DNA of 64,000 nt from Tulasnella sp. 424 (GCA_019633425.1 WSUB01000176.1:18752-82751), one strand, 5' to 3'; numbered from the stretch's first letter, positions 22,987-34,836 are shown. Notes: generated by a model from the letters alone, not told the origin. Made by a program: numbers and translations.

Positions 22987-24492
22987 TTAAGGGCAGAAGG
23001 TGATGGTATCTAAGCGAACCGGTCCGTCAGTCCCCCCACATACACGAGTTCAGGAGTAAGCGCGGCCAAAACACTCACAGTCAGGCAGCGAGGAAGCTGC
23101 ACAAGTCCACAACGCCGTGCCGGAGCTCTCGTCATAGGCGTAAACATACGAGTTGGGGCAGTTACTCTTGAAATACGAATAATGAGGTACGCCGGTGTTG
23201 GGGCAAGTGGAAGGTGTGCTGTAACTTCCGCTGCAGCAGCTAGGGCTGTTGGTAGGGTTGGAATCGACCAGGCAGTCGCTCTTGCAGCCGACCGGGAAAC
23301 CGGTGGAGTCGAAGGGACCCTGAAGAGCGGAAGGACAATTGGGGCCGCTGTGGGGTAAGGAAGGCAGGTTAGACAGAAGTTTGAAGATGATGGAAGGAGG
23401 GGCACAAACAGATCGACTGGACAGTCCGCGACGTGGCAACTGTAGGAGGGGAAATGGAAAATGATAATGTTAGACGTCGTCGATGATCTTGGACGTGAAG
23501 ACGTGATATAAGTACCCTGCGGTGCTGAGAATAGCATCACGTCGTTAGCTGTCGGAATCGAATCTTGCTTCCCGATGTCAGACTCACTTGGTAATCCTCA
23601 TGGGCAAGTTATACCCATCCACCAAACTAACATCGTACCAGTCATTTCCGTCAGCAGCACTCAATGTGAACTCGGCGAGGGTGCTATGGAGTTTAGAATT
23701 TTTCATAAGCCTCTACTCGGCACAAGGGCCTTCGCAATAATTTGAGAGCAGAGCACATACGCAGGGGGAACACCCGTTCCAGTGTGAGGGTCGCAGAGTA
23801 AACCACCGTTGCAGCCTTTCGATTTGGGAGAGAGTGGAGAAGAGAAAGCCATGTCAGGCACCGGAAATCGCTTTCATCTTGCTTTTCGGGCAATGGAACA
23901 TGCCAAGACTCACCTCCATCAAGGCAGCTATTAGGGCCGGGGTTGGTCGAGAAATCGCAGTTGCGACGACCCTTTTTTTTTTTTGAGGAAGAGAACCGGA
24001 AGGTCAATATCCCGAGCAGTCGAGCCAAAGGTTCACTTACCCAAATACGACCAGCCTTCCAATTGTCGGGGACACTGAAACTCTTGGTGGACCAAGCGGG
24101 GGCCTCCCATCCGGTCGCGACACTAGGAGTGGCGCTTCCCACGTTCTAAGGTGGGATACATAGGGGAGTGAGGGAAGAGGAACGGTTAGTTCCAAATGGA
24201 AGTCCTCGTGATGGGGGAGAGAATTTTTCTCACCAAGTCGGTAAACTGTAGCCATAAATAGGACAGGTGACAGACCGTCGGTTTAGGGTCACACAAAAAC
24301 GAGATGAGAGAGCACGTACGACAGCTGGCCAAATCGTGAAAGGGCAAGCCTAGTATGGGTGAAAGTCGCGTCAACATCGAGACTCGAACGACAACGACCA
24401 TCCCGAGTACAACTCACGTTGTAGACAGTGAAAGTGCGTGCAGCGCTAGCAGCACCAACAAATCCAAGAGCGGTGGCGATGGTAAGCTTCAT
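22987..24492 (-). CDS. thaumatin-like protein, copy TLP3
   Basis: Minus-strand exons: 24492-24418, 24349-24320, 24245-24234, 24145-24041, 23971-23914, 23815-23761, 23683-23588, 23439-23410, 23347-23079 and 23009-22987; 250 residues. Signal peptide MKLTIATALGFVGAASAA, then the same domain order as TLP2: IWPAV, FTDL (12-nt exon), TGWEAPAWSTKSFSVP, NWKAGRIW, RRNCDFSTNPGPNSC, LAEFTLSAADGNDWYDVS, GCKSDCLVDSNP, SPSCCSGSYST and YTITFCP. Intact, with no premature stop. The acceptor before exon 5 follows a run of A residues (AAAAAG then GGTCG) where TLP2 has ACAG. TLP2 and TLP3 differ at scattered sites, consistent with two working copies. The predicted protein is secreted and may act on or bind cell-wall beta-glucan. 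Confidence 0.92.
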
Positions 24493-24920
24493 TTTGCTTG
24501 TAATTTGCGAGTCGAGTTAATAGGACTCTGAGAGGAACAGTTATCTGCACTGGTGAAGAAACTTCAAGCCGCAGTTGTCAAGATCGCATTTTTATACCCA
24601 GTTGAATCAAGCATTTTGAGCTGCTTTTACGAAATATCGAATCCATGTCCGGGAATATGCGTATAGTTTAACCAGCAGGCGGCTGGTAGAAGAGCAGAGT
24701 ATTGTTTTTAGTGACAGTCGGACTAATCTAGAGCTCTTCTACTCCTTCGTTCGGCGGGATACCATCGCATTGATGGAAGGGCGGCCGCAAGGAAGAGGGC
24801 CAACGTCGTGGGCAGTCCCCAGAAAAGGAATCCTCGCACATGAAAACGCCGGACGAATTCCCGTCGCCTGCTCTTCTCAAATCTTCTCCGGAGGACGGGA
24901 TCTACTTTCGGCGAGGAGCC

Positions 24921-24945
24921 TTTACGTAAATGTAGGCCTTTCGGC
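24921..24945 (+). promoter_or_regulatory. TTTACGTAAATGTAGGC element, site 3
   Basis: Same palindromic element upstream of TLP3, about 430 bp before its start, in the same position relative to the gene as site 1 for TLP2. Confidence 0.4.
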
Positions 24946-25072
24946 TGTTTCCTGCTGTTTCTCGATGACGTCGAGGAGAAAAGATGTCATCGGGCCGGGA
25001 GCTCTCCTTTAGCGACACTTCCTTCCCTTCCTCCCTCCTCTCCGGGCGCCGGGATCGACTCGGGGAGGCGTA

Positions 25073-25100
25073 TTTACGTAATTGTAGGCATTTTGGCTGC
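25073..25100 (+). promoter_or_regulatory. TTTACGTAAT variant element, site 4
   Basis: Variant TTTACGTAATTGTAGGC, about 150 bp beyond site 3, completing a second pair that mirrors sites 1 and 2. One base of the palindrome is changed. Confidence 0.35.
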
Positions 25101-25130
25101 CCCTCAACGAGGTCGAGGAGAAAAAGAAGT

Positions 25131-26018
25131 AAAATGTCCTCGGGCTGGGAGTTTCTTGTGTACGGGCCCGCCCCTTCATTCCTTCAAACCAGGCAGTTCT
25201 CGGAAAAGAGGTTCATGTAATGCGGATGAAAGTGTCAATGCGAAACAGAATGGGGATGACGTGAACTATTTTCGAACTGTTTTCTGCCGTTCGAGAAGAT
25301 CCGTAAGTTTGAAGACCGGTCAAAAGCGAAGCGAATGCGCCCTAGCTCGGGGGTGGAGCTCCGTTCCGGCGGGAACTCCTATTGGAATTCTTCCCCCATC
25401 GATGATATTCTTGCTGCGGTTTGGGCTAGTAGGCATGTGGCGAGTTCGATGAGAAGAGTGGGTCGGAAGAAAAGCGGTGGATCCTTGGGAGGTTTGGTGG
25501 CGCTGTGCAGTGACCAATGAACAGTCAACACGGCGTGTTCGGTTATCGTCACATATCTGTACCGTCGTCCTTCACTCGTTTCCAACAAGTTGACAAATAT
25601 CGCGACGTCGCCTTGACGGATTAGCGTTTAATCGGTTGTGAAGAGATAAACCGGAGTTATGATGAAGCCGGTCTGCTGGAAGATACAGCTTCGATCCCGC
25701 CAGCTTCGTGAAGCTCGACGCACATGGACCACCTCGCATTCCCGAAGTCACCCGTTCAACCGGCAAAACCACACACCACGCACGGACAAAAGCAAGAGGT
25801 ATCGTAGCAGGTTGTCATTAGCAGAGCTCAAGCAACCGAGGGTATAAGATAGTCTAAGATCTATACAGTCGTCTGCCCAGAACGAACTCCGGCAATACTT
25901 TTTTTCGTCAAGAATACAAATCGGACCCATCTCTATCTCTAATCGACGGGTCTGCAAAAGGCGCACATTGTCAGTCAATACTGGATGAGTCTATACAATA
26001 TGAGAGAACCCAATGCGC
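25131..26018. other. intergenic, no gene seen
   Basis: Between the TLP3 upstream duplication and the 3' end of the methyltransferase gene. Short open frames only; no motif, RNA gene or repeat recognised. The right end must hold the methyltransferase 3' untranslated region. Confidence 0.5.
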
Positions 26019-27998
26019 TCACTCAATGGTAACTTTTGGGGTAACGTGGATGTTGGCGTGGTTCTTGACGCCCTCGATACGGTGGTAGGCATTCAGGTTC
26101 TTGTGCAGAGTGATCTGGAAGACGGATGCACCACCTTGACGAGAAGTGATGACAGACGAAGCGAGGAAATATTCCCAGGTACGGAACCACCTATTACGAG
26201 ACCCAAAGTTAGATGACTGCGAGTGTGCTAGCATTGGTCGAGAGTCCCATACTTAGCGCCGTATTTAGCGATAACCTTGTCCTTGTTCATCAACCAGTTC
26301 TTGTACCATCTCCAGAGAGTAGCCGAGTAGTGGACACCGAGGACATCAACGTTCTTGACTTCGAATCCAGCAGCCTCGACCTGCGGAACGGGTCACCAAA
26401 AGTCAGCGCTAGGTCGCACCAAGAACTGATGAGACGGGGGAGACGCACCTGGTTAATAACCCAGCCCAAAGAGCAGCTTGCATCGGCACCAGGGAAGACG
26501 TATTTGTTCATGAAGAGACCCCTGCGCAGAACCGTACAGTCAGGATCACCATGTTAGTGATTTCGAATGGATATCCACATACCAGATCAAATCCTCGTAT
26601 TGCCAATGGGGACGGATACCAGCGACTTGAAGAACAAAGATACCATCGTCGTCCAAAAGGTCGTAAACCTGGCGCATGAAAGCTCCGTAGCGACGAATAC
26701 CGACGTGCTGAAAAACGGTGGGGTTCACAGGAAAACAATCAGCATCCGCGAACGAATAACCAGTATGGTTGCTACAATTCTGCATACCTCAGCCATCTCG
26801 AGAGAAACGATCTTGTTGAAGTGGCCAGGAGGGTGAGGGATATCACGGTAGTCCATGCAGAGAATTCGTCCCTTGGCCGGAGTAACACCGTTGTCGACGA
26901 GCCTCTTGTTTCCGAACGCGGTTTGGTTCTTGCCGAGGGTGATACCGGTGACGTCGACGTTGTAGTTCTTGCCAGCAAATGCGCAGAGAGTTCCCCAGCC
27001 GCATCTAAAACCGCATGTTGGGATGTGGTCAATAAAGGTTTTCACGACACGGCGAGAAAGTGCGATCGATGGACGTACCCGATGTCGAGAAGCTTCTCAC
27101 CAGGCTTGAGGTCAAGTTTCTCGCAGACGACGGTAAGTTTGTTGTCCTGGAGTTCTTCGAGAGTCTCTTCGCGGTCGGGGTCAAGGATGATGCCAGAGGT
27201 GTAGATCATGCGTGGGCCCAAGAACCTATACACGTCGCCCCCTGGTCAATAAACGCTCATTATTTATGAAGGAAGTAGCGTACCATTCATAGAAATCATC
27301 GCCCCGGTCGTAGTGGTCGCGAACCTGCTCTTCATCCTGGCTCTGGGAGTGAACGATGACCTCAGGGATCAAGTTCTTCAGGACGTATTCGAAGAGGTTC
27401 CATGTCATCGTGAACGCAGCCCAGTCATGTCGCCACTCGAGAACGTCAAGCACGTCGCCTGCAGAACATAATAAAAATGTAGGGTCGGCGAGAAAACGCG
27501 TAAAAAAAAAAAAGGGTCCGTGGAACGATTTTCAGTCCAGATTGCAACGCGCGCGGGACAGGGCGAAGAAGGCAAGAGTGAAAACGCACCGTTGAATTTG
27601 AGCTTGCCATCGAAGTAAGCGTCGTACGCAACCTGCATCGGGATCTTGTTCCCTTTGCTGTACTTCTCCTTGAGCTCGGGGTCGATGAAAGTGATGTATT
27701 CCTCGATCGGTTTACCGGGGAACTTCAATTTCTCATTTTTACGTTTACCGACGTGGCTCATGATAGCCCAATAGGCGATCGCGGTGGGGAAACCGGTAAC
27801 GAGAGCGACGAAGATGTACGTCTTGAATCCACCGCGATTGACGACTGGGATGTATTTTTTGACGAAGTAGGGAACGACGATGATGGCAGCGGCCATCACG
27901 TAGTTGTCGAACGAACCATTGCCCTCTGCAGGGAACGGAGCGTTCTTGATGGCGGGGAAGTTCGTGACGCGGACGGTGCTGCTGCCTGGTTGAGACAT
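26019..27998 (-). CDS. sphingolipid C9-methyltransferase
   Basis: Minus-strand exons: 27998-27590, 27458-27284, 27225-27079, 27004-26788, 26707-26583, 26521-26449, 26380-26253 and 26190-26019; 481 residues, the usual size. The enzyme adds a methyl group to C9 of the sphingoid base of fungal glucosylceramide, using S-adenosylmethionine, at the ER membrane. Two N-terminal membrane segments are visible (around VMAAAIIVVPYFV and YIFVALVTGFPTAIAYWAIM). The SAM-binding motif LLDIGCGWGTL is split by an intron. Further family blocks are HYDRGDDFYEWFLGPRMIYT, GRILCMDYRDIP, VSLEMAEHVGIRRY and FPGADASCSLGWV. It resembles cyclopropane-fatty-acid-synthase-type methyltransferases. Splice phases all close to a single frame. 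The gene stands alone and is probably single-copy. Confidence 0.95.
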
Positions 27999-29425
27999 GG
28001 TGGAGCAGACGGGCGGGGTCGTGGACGGGGGGAGAGATTTTGGGATTTGGCTGGAGGGGTCGACTGCGCCAGATATAGTCTCCGCCTTTGCTCTTGTTTG
28101 CCTACGCCAGCCCTGTCGAAACGGAAAATGCACCTCCACGCACACCCACGAATCCTCGCCACTCGCGTAATACCTGGGGGGAATCGCACCTGTATTATTT
28201 GTAAGACGGCAAAGGTACAGAAGAACATATTACTTAAGCCTTAGCAGCGGGGTACTTTAAGACTTTCATCGCCCTCTAGTTAGAGACTTGTGCCCACGGG
28301 ACCTGGAGACACGACTGGAGGACGATTTGGTCACACAAAAACGACGCAAGACTAGGCTATCGAGTAAAGGTCAGTAGTAAATAGCTGGTTTGATCACCCG
28401 CATCTTGAACGGGTTTCGGGTGTGATGGTCCCCGAGGTGCATCGGTTTCGGGGCGAGTATTCCCAGGCCATCACGCTCTATTCAGAAACCATGCATTTTT
28501 CTACCGACGTCGGAGATCAATACAAGAGAGCTTTTGCTCCTTTGGGACTTGGTGCCGTGTGTTGCGATCAGGAGCACCAAATGATCCAATCCGTCTTTTT
28601 TACGGAAAGCTGTTGAAGTCCTTGAACAAATCAGATATAACGAGGCGGCGGCTTTGGCCTTGAACCAAGTTGATGAAGTATTTCAAATCGCTATAGGGAG
28701 GAGGGCCTACATGTTTCATGGAGGTCTGTAGGATCGGGCGGGTTTTTTGGTCGATACCAGGCCTCAATAAAGTCACTTGTGAACCGTATGCGGTGTAGAG
28801 ATTTCTTTGCTATATTTTTTGCTGTACGAAAAATTGATAACTCAATCGTCTTCATGTCTTGTTACATGTCTCGCGCGGTAGAATTTATCAGTGACTTTTC
28901 TATTGGCAGAATGAAATGAGAGGGGACCGGGGCGATAATGAGGATCGTTATACGTTCGTTATTGTTATCGTAGAGCTAGTACGGTTGCTACTTATAGTAT
29001 GTAAGAATAAAGGAAATACATGATAGTGTGGGTTACACAGTAACTGTAACATATGGAAACTGTACGCTACGGTTGTCTAGAGACATTAACAAAAGGTAGC
29101 GCTATGGTTACTGGAACCGAATCCGCCAACATTTTCTCCCTCTCGACTCTAACTTCGATTTTTCCCTCTAGTTGCCCAGCCGTTCTCTCGCGTTAGTGGC
29201 GCCGCGTTGGTAGGATAGAGTGGACTGGGTATCTATATCGTTGCTTATGGTTCTCATTAACTAGAGAAGATCTTCGGTGCGCTGGTGCAGTGTCAGCATC
29301 GTCGTTGGACTCTTTGCAAAGGCAAGTCATATCGCCGCGGCGTGAGACACTCAGGGACTCTACTAAAATTCAATCGACGACCGCCTTTCCTTCTTTCCGT
29401 CCCCGCTTCACAGCTTCTCAAAACC
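27999..29425. other. intergenic between methyltransferase and eIF3l
   Basis: Contains the upstream regions of two divergent genes and, in the middle, a TPR relic (listed separately). From about 28690 to 29280 I see no gene or RNA. AT-rich, with no clear repeat. Confidence 0.5.
28422..28680 (+). pseudogene. TPR fragment, 3' end of a lost kinase-TPR gene
   Basis: Encodes one and a half TPRs resembling the last repeats of KT1/KT4: VPEVHRFRGEYSQAITLYSE, then TDVGDQYKRAFAPLGLGAVC, then after a frame change KAVEVLEQIRYNEAAALALN, which matches the C-terminal tail of KT4. No start, no kinase exons and a stop in the TPR frame near 28614. It lies about 10 kb from the nearest intact family member, among housekeeping genes, so it was moved or is the remains of a longer cluster. 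Confidence 0.75.
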
Positions 29426-31957
29426 ATGGCAGCTCACCGTCCAACATATTATGAAGAGTTTGAAGATGATGTTAACGATGGAAATCTTGATATTGCGATT
29501 GGCAACTACGGCCAGAATGTCTACGACGCTGGTTAGCCACCTTCGCGCCCTGAACCGCACCAGGAACGTGACTGAAGCTTCCCGTCTTCTTGAACGTGTA
29601 GACCAAGCCGATGTCTCCGAAGCCGCATTACTAGCATTCCAGCAACAGATTGCCCAGCAATCAGCTTTGGCTCAGATACCCGACCCTGTTAAACGAGTAC
29701 GCCTGACCCTTGCCTCCAAACCCGCCCTCGAACCCCAGCTCTTACACGCCGCTTATTTCAGTTTATCATCCACTTCCATGAAGCGTTCAGAGCCAACAAC
29801 CTCCAAGAGATTAGCGTTGCATATGAAAGCGGCTGGAATCGCCTGACGGAGAAGTATTACCAAAAGGTGGAATGGCCTGAAGCGGAGATCATCGCCCCGC
29901 TTGTCGACGAAGGTTCGTGTTTCAACCCAATAAAAACGCCAATCTAACTAATGGTGGATTCCTTCAGACCCAATATTCCTGATTTTGTACAAGGAGCTCT
30001 ACTTCCGGTGAGTCGAATTGTCGTGTCGGACTCGAAGTGACGCCGGCTTACATTCAATTCGACCCAGCCACGTCTATTCCCGACTGTCCCCAAATATCGA
30101 CGACCGTTTCCACTCTTACGAGAATAGTTGCGAACTGTTCAACCATCTCCTTAGTGCGTCCCTGTTTTGGCCTCATTTTTAACTATGAGACGACTGATTG
30201 CCTGAGATTAGACTCGGAGCGCCCTGTCCTCCTAGCTCTTCCCGATATCTGGCTATGGGACATCATTGATGAATTTATCTATCAATTCCAATCCTTCTGT
30301 CTCTGGAGGTCGAAAGTCAAATCAAAGAACGAAGAGGAGCTCGCCCTGCTCGCAGAGGGCAACCAGGTTAGCCGAGACCTGGGACTTAGCACGTCTGTCG
30401 TGTTGACCTCGAAACATGCCTAGATGTGGAGCTGCTACTCCGTTCTCAACGTCCTCTACTCACTTATCCAAAAATCCCAAATCAATGAGTATCTTAAAGC
30501 GACTCAGGAGGGGAAGTCTGCTGAAGAGATTGCGTTGGTGCATTCTCTTGTCAATAGCTGAACGGCTGGGCTGACGGAGGCTTGCTCACTCCCCTAGGGA
30601 AATTGTTGGAGAGTATGGCATGATACCCCTCTACCGGTCTTTGGGATATTTCAGCGTCATCGGCCTCTTGCGTGTCCACGTCTTGCTTGGAGATTACACT
30701 CTGGCTCTGAAGGTCATGGACCGTATCGAACTGAATCAAAAGGTATTTTACATTCGTTCACCTGTTTTACACACTGACCATACTCACGAACACTCGGATT
30801 AGGCTTTCTTCACTCGCGTCACCGCTTGTCACGTAACGACTTACTACTTCGTAGGGTTCTGCTACCTCGCCTTGCGCAGATACCCAGATGCCGTCCGAAC
30901 GTTCTCGTCGATTCTGAACTTTATCTCGAGAATGCGACAATATCATACCAAGAGCTATCAGTATGACCAGGTTCGTACGAAGCTAGATTTTAAGCATTGC
31001 GCAATGTAAGGCTGATGGTCGGACACTTCGACGGTAGATCAATAAAATGGGCGACCGGATGTACGCTCTGCTGGCGATGTGCCACGCTCTGTCGCCGAGT
31101 AGGCTGGACGACAACATTATGTCCGTTATTCGCGAACGGTTCGGAGATCAGTATAATAGGATGACTCGAGGGTGAGCTTTCTTCGCCTCGCCACAAAACC
31201 TGTCGCCCTAACGATCTACTTGGGATGATCAGCGGTCCCGATAACCAAACCGTCTTCCACGAACTCTTCACCTACGCCTGTCCCAAATTCATCAGCGCCA
31301 ACCCCCCACCTTACCACGACGCAGATCTGCTCCAATTGTACCTCGCCGAACCTCCACTCGAACCAGCTCAACGACACGAAGCGATCTTCCTCGCCGACGT
31401 CCGCACGTTGACTTCCGTCCCCACGCTCCGCTCGTTCTTGAAGTTGTACAAGAGTCTCGATACGAAGCGACTTGCGGGGCTGTTCGTCGATCCGGAGAAT
31501 AAGGAGGTTGATCCTGCTGATGCGGAGGAAGCGCTCGTTCAGCAGATGATGGTCCTCAAATTGGCGTCGAGGAGCGTGAGCAGGTCCGATGCCGGTCCCT
31601 CGGCTGTTGCGAAAGAGGTTGGAGGCCATCTTGGCGGGAACGTCGTCAGCACGAATGACCTCGATTTCGTCATTGATGATGTGAGGATCACCTCCTCGCC
31701 AGTGTCAAAACTGTCTACTGACAAAGGAGCACGAATCACCCTTTTTATAGAACATGGTCCACATCGTCGAATCGACCGTTGGGCGTCGCTTCGCTGGATG
31801 GTTCATCCGAAACGCGGAACACACCCAACGTGTTCTCGACAACATCAAGTCCTCGCCTCTCCCCGTGGCCAAACCCTCTGCTACGCCCGCCACCGCGGCG
31901 CCTGAACAAGCTCCGAAGCCAGGCAAGACAGTTGCATGGGGAGGTACCAAAGCGTAG
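29426..31957 (+). CDS. eukaryotic translation initiation factor 3 subunit l
   Basis: Exons: 29426-29531, 29578-29696, 29762-29912, 29968-30007, 30068-30153, 30212-30366, 30424-30533, 30598-30742, 30803-30970, 31038-31171, 31233-31680 and 31751-31957; 622 residues in one frame. eIF3l is a PCI-domain subunit of the eIF3 scaffold on the 40S ribosome. Family blocks: [120 protein letters not shown] and [17 protein letters not shown]. Several introns use GTT-type donors (GTTAGC, GTTCGT, GTTAGC, GTTGGT). The first intron is only 46 nt (29532-29577) and is the least certain. The start at 29426 fits the family (YYEEFEDD). Probably essential and single-copy. Confidence 0.93.
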
Positions 31958-32210
31958 AAAGTGGAATTGCGATCTGTCTGCATCTCGTCTGTTGTCTAGT
32001 ATCACGGTTTGAAGGCTCGGTGCGGTCGAGTCGAAAGGGAAAACTTTTGTTGCCCCAATAGTCTAGTATATACACTTTGTATCCAAGAAGGGGAAAAAAT
32101 TCCGAAAGTGAAACGAAGAAAACAAAAAACCGATAAAACGAAATAATAAGGGGATGAATCACGAAGCTTTATTGTTTGACCAGCAGGCCCACCGCATTTA
32201 TTGGAATTGG

Positions 32211-34284
32211 TTAATCCTCCGAAGGACTCTGGTTCTCTCCATCTCCGTCTCCATCGGCGTCTTCATCTCCACCGTCTGCAGTAGACAGTTCAGCTGTCGG
32301 GTCGATCAACGCAAACCCACGATAATCCAAAAACGCCTCTTCTAAAGCCAGCTTCCGCACTACGAGCGCTTCAGCGATAATCTTGGGCTCGGTATCGTCG
32401 ACGAGGCCTTTCTCTTCTATGGACGGCGAAGGTGTTTGAGACGTGGATGGAGGCTGAAGGTGAACGTTGATCATCTGGTCTACCAAGCCGTTTGTCGAGG
32501 ATGCTCCGTCAGATGCGACTTGCTCTCCAGGAACGATCTCGGCTTCATCATCAGCAAGAGGCAAACCGTTCACTTTCCTCCTCCGTTCGTCCCTCCTCGC
32601 GTCCCTCTTCGACCTCCTCTGAGCCGCTTTATCCGCTGCGCTGTTTGTCGAAGGCGGGGGTGGGAGCACGATGGCTTTCTTTTTCTGGTTGGGGACTTTG
32701 AGGCGCTTCAAGTGCGCTGCTGCCACCGCCGCTGCTGAGGAGTCTGATGTGGGTTGGTCGAGTGCGACTGTGGACGACGAACCCGAGGCGGTCGTGGAGG
32801 TGTAGTGCAAAGGTCGATGGTTCCGGGACGACGACGAAGGCTTGACGTGTGGAGAAGGAGCCAAGCCTTTCGCAGTGAAGCTGTCCATCGATTTAGTGAA
32901 CGAGTCGATTTCGAGGTCCAACCCGAACCCAAAAGCATCTCCGTCATCATCATCGTCGTTATCGTTGTCGTCGTCGTCAGAGGACGACTTCTTCTGCTTT
33001 TCCTTTCCAGCAGCCTCCGCCGACGCCCAAGTTGGTTTCGGAGACCTACTATCCGAGGCGGACGAAGAAGGGATGTACACGAAATCTTCCACCGTGTAAT
33101 CTGGTGTGGGGGAGTTTTCGGCTGCTGAGGACTCCCGAGCTGCTGCGGGGCTGGTACCGGTGTTTTCGGGGTTCGAGGACAACGACGTGCTGAGTCGGCC
33201 TCGGGCCATGGCGAATGGTTGACGTCCGTATGGGTAAGTCTTGATGATGGGCATCGGGATCGGAGACGTTCGGCGGACGTCAGCTGGTTGTTCGTCTGGT
33301 TTCTTGAGCGTCACGGTCGCAGTGAGGTCCAACCCGGAGTCGTCATCGTCGGCGAACGGAGAAGAGGCGTCCCCAGAAGGGTTGGAGGACGCAGACGAGG
33401 GGACAGCATCTCCATCAATCTTCAATCCAAGGTCGGTCGTAGCGATCTCTCCAATCAACAGCGCCGCGGCTCGTCGTTTCCTCCTGGCGTCTTTATCCTT
33501 CTTCTTCCTCCCCGTCCTCAACACCATCCTACTCCTCGCACCCCCATTCTCGACGCCCAACAACACCCCGTTACTCGGATCCCCGCCTTCCAAAAAACCC
33601 ACTTCCAAAACCTCCACTTTCCCATCCGCCACGACGATCCGTTTACCTCCTTTCTGAGCTTGCATGTGGACCCCACCGGGCGGCAACTCGATTTCCTTCA
33701 ACACCACGACCGTCGCGCCCAGCTCTCCGGCCATCTTGTCGAGCGTGTCCAAGCTCGCTTCGAGGTCTTTGCGAGACAAGCCGACGAGCTCGCCCGAATC
33801 GCTCACGCCGATTTCGTACAACGCTTGCCCCCCACCTTCGAGCAAGCGGTATTTAAGCTGAGTGACGAGCCGGGTGAAACGTGCGGGTGTGGGTGCGATG
33901 AGTTTGAGTTTGTATTCGACGTTGCCCTGTGCAGATGAGCGAAGGCGAGGTTATTTAGCTGTGACGGGGAAAGAGGGGAGGGGAACGGAAATGCTAATTG
34001 CCGCGCACCTCTTCGATTTCGGGGACTAATTTGGGGAATCCCTCGCCCGAGGGGGACAATACGTCTCCTCCATTAGCTCGTATAGCCTCGTCCAGGTACT
34101 TCATGCTCTCCACAGAGGACGGCGGTGTACCTGCGGCATCCAAGACGTTCCTCAAGGGCGTCGAGGGTACCGCCAGATTCGCCGAAGAAGCGAGAGGAGA
34201 CGGTTGATGGGACGAAGCTGGAGTGGCCAACGCCTCCCATGGAGAAGGCATACGAGGAGACTCGCTTGAAGTCTCGCCGAACAT
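32211..34284 (-). CDS. GTPBP1/2-like protein lacking the GTPase domain
   Basis: Minus-strand exons 34284-34009 and 33926-32211; 663 residues. Exon 1 is Ser/Pro-rich. Early exon 2 carries the block found at the N-terminus of GTPBP1/GTPBP2 translational GTPases: NVEYKLKLIAPTPARFTRLV, QLKYRLLEGGGQALYEIGV, DSGELVGLSRKDLEASLDTL and LGATVVVLKEIELP. After that I expected G1 (GxVDxGKST) to G4 (NKxD), but none is present. Instead there is a basic patch (RKKKDKDARRKRRAA), then a long low-complexity acidic and Ser-rich region, a second basic patch (RRSKRDARRDERRRK) and an acidic tail. It may be a fungal form that kept only the N-domain. Function unknown; convergent with eIF3l. Confidence 0.85.
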
Positions 34285-34836
34285 TCTTTAGACCTTTGTT
34301 CTAATCCTTTGGCTACAGAGAGAGGGGTAGAGTGTACGCTGCTGTCAAGGATATGGGCGGGATGTAATCTATATATATTCTTGTGTGATGCTCGTTTTCG
34401 GTTATAAGTGATTTTGGGGGGTTTAGTTTCGTATCCGAGTTATCATTGTGGGTCTTTTACTGAGCCTTAGTGAGAGAGAAAGAGGCAAAGGTGCGTCGAA
34501 AGGGAACGAGGGAGCAGTCGAACGTGGAATGAAGCGCGTCGACGGAGATATAAGTAGCTCCGTGCCTTGCCCAATCTGGAGTCACCAGTGCTCACATCCG
34601 GAACTTTGTGGTGGCTGTACCCTCATTGGTGGCAACTTTTGATCTCGACTAAACTGGAGTATTCCGTGGAGGAGGAGGTCCGGCCTTGTCACCTGAGTCC
34701 CCGAAGGATGCAACCCAGAACAGAACATGCCCCGAAAGGATGATAGCCACTCGGAAAACTGGTAACGCGATAGATTTTGATTTGCTTGGAGAAATACAAG
34801 CAATATTACGGTAAATGTCCGCTCCGCAGAGAGTTC
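34285..34836. other. intergenic: promoter of the GTPBP1/2-like gene, 3' flank of SOD2
   Basis: About 550 bp between the start of the GTPBP1/2-like gene and the stop of SOD2, both minus strand. No gene or repeat recognised. A TATA-like ATATATATTC stretch lies near 34371. Confidence 0.4.

Larger units (their letters stand above)
22755..25130. repeat. segmental duplication, right copy (with TLP3)
   Basis: Second copy of the roughly 2.4-kb block described at 19340-21700. It carries TLP3 and the same flanks in the same order and orientation, so this is a direct tandem duplication with about 1 kb of other DNA between the copies. Edges are approximate. Confidence 0.85.

Noticed and set aside
21498..25100. 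CRISPR-like array from the repeated upstream elements
   Set aside because: Only two pairs, with spacers of unequal and partly duplicated sequence, in a eukaryotic genome.
27480..27530. A-rich tract (AAAAAAAAAAAA) as a retroposition tail
   Set aside because: It lies inside the first intron of the methyltransferase gene (minus strand) and has no target-site duplication or retro-element next to it.
29520..29580. eIF3l as a frameshifted pseudogene
   Set aside because: A 46-nt intron and GTT-type donors give one continuous 622-residue frame; all family blocks are present.
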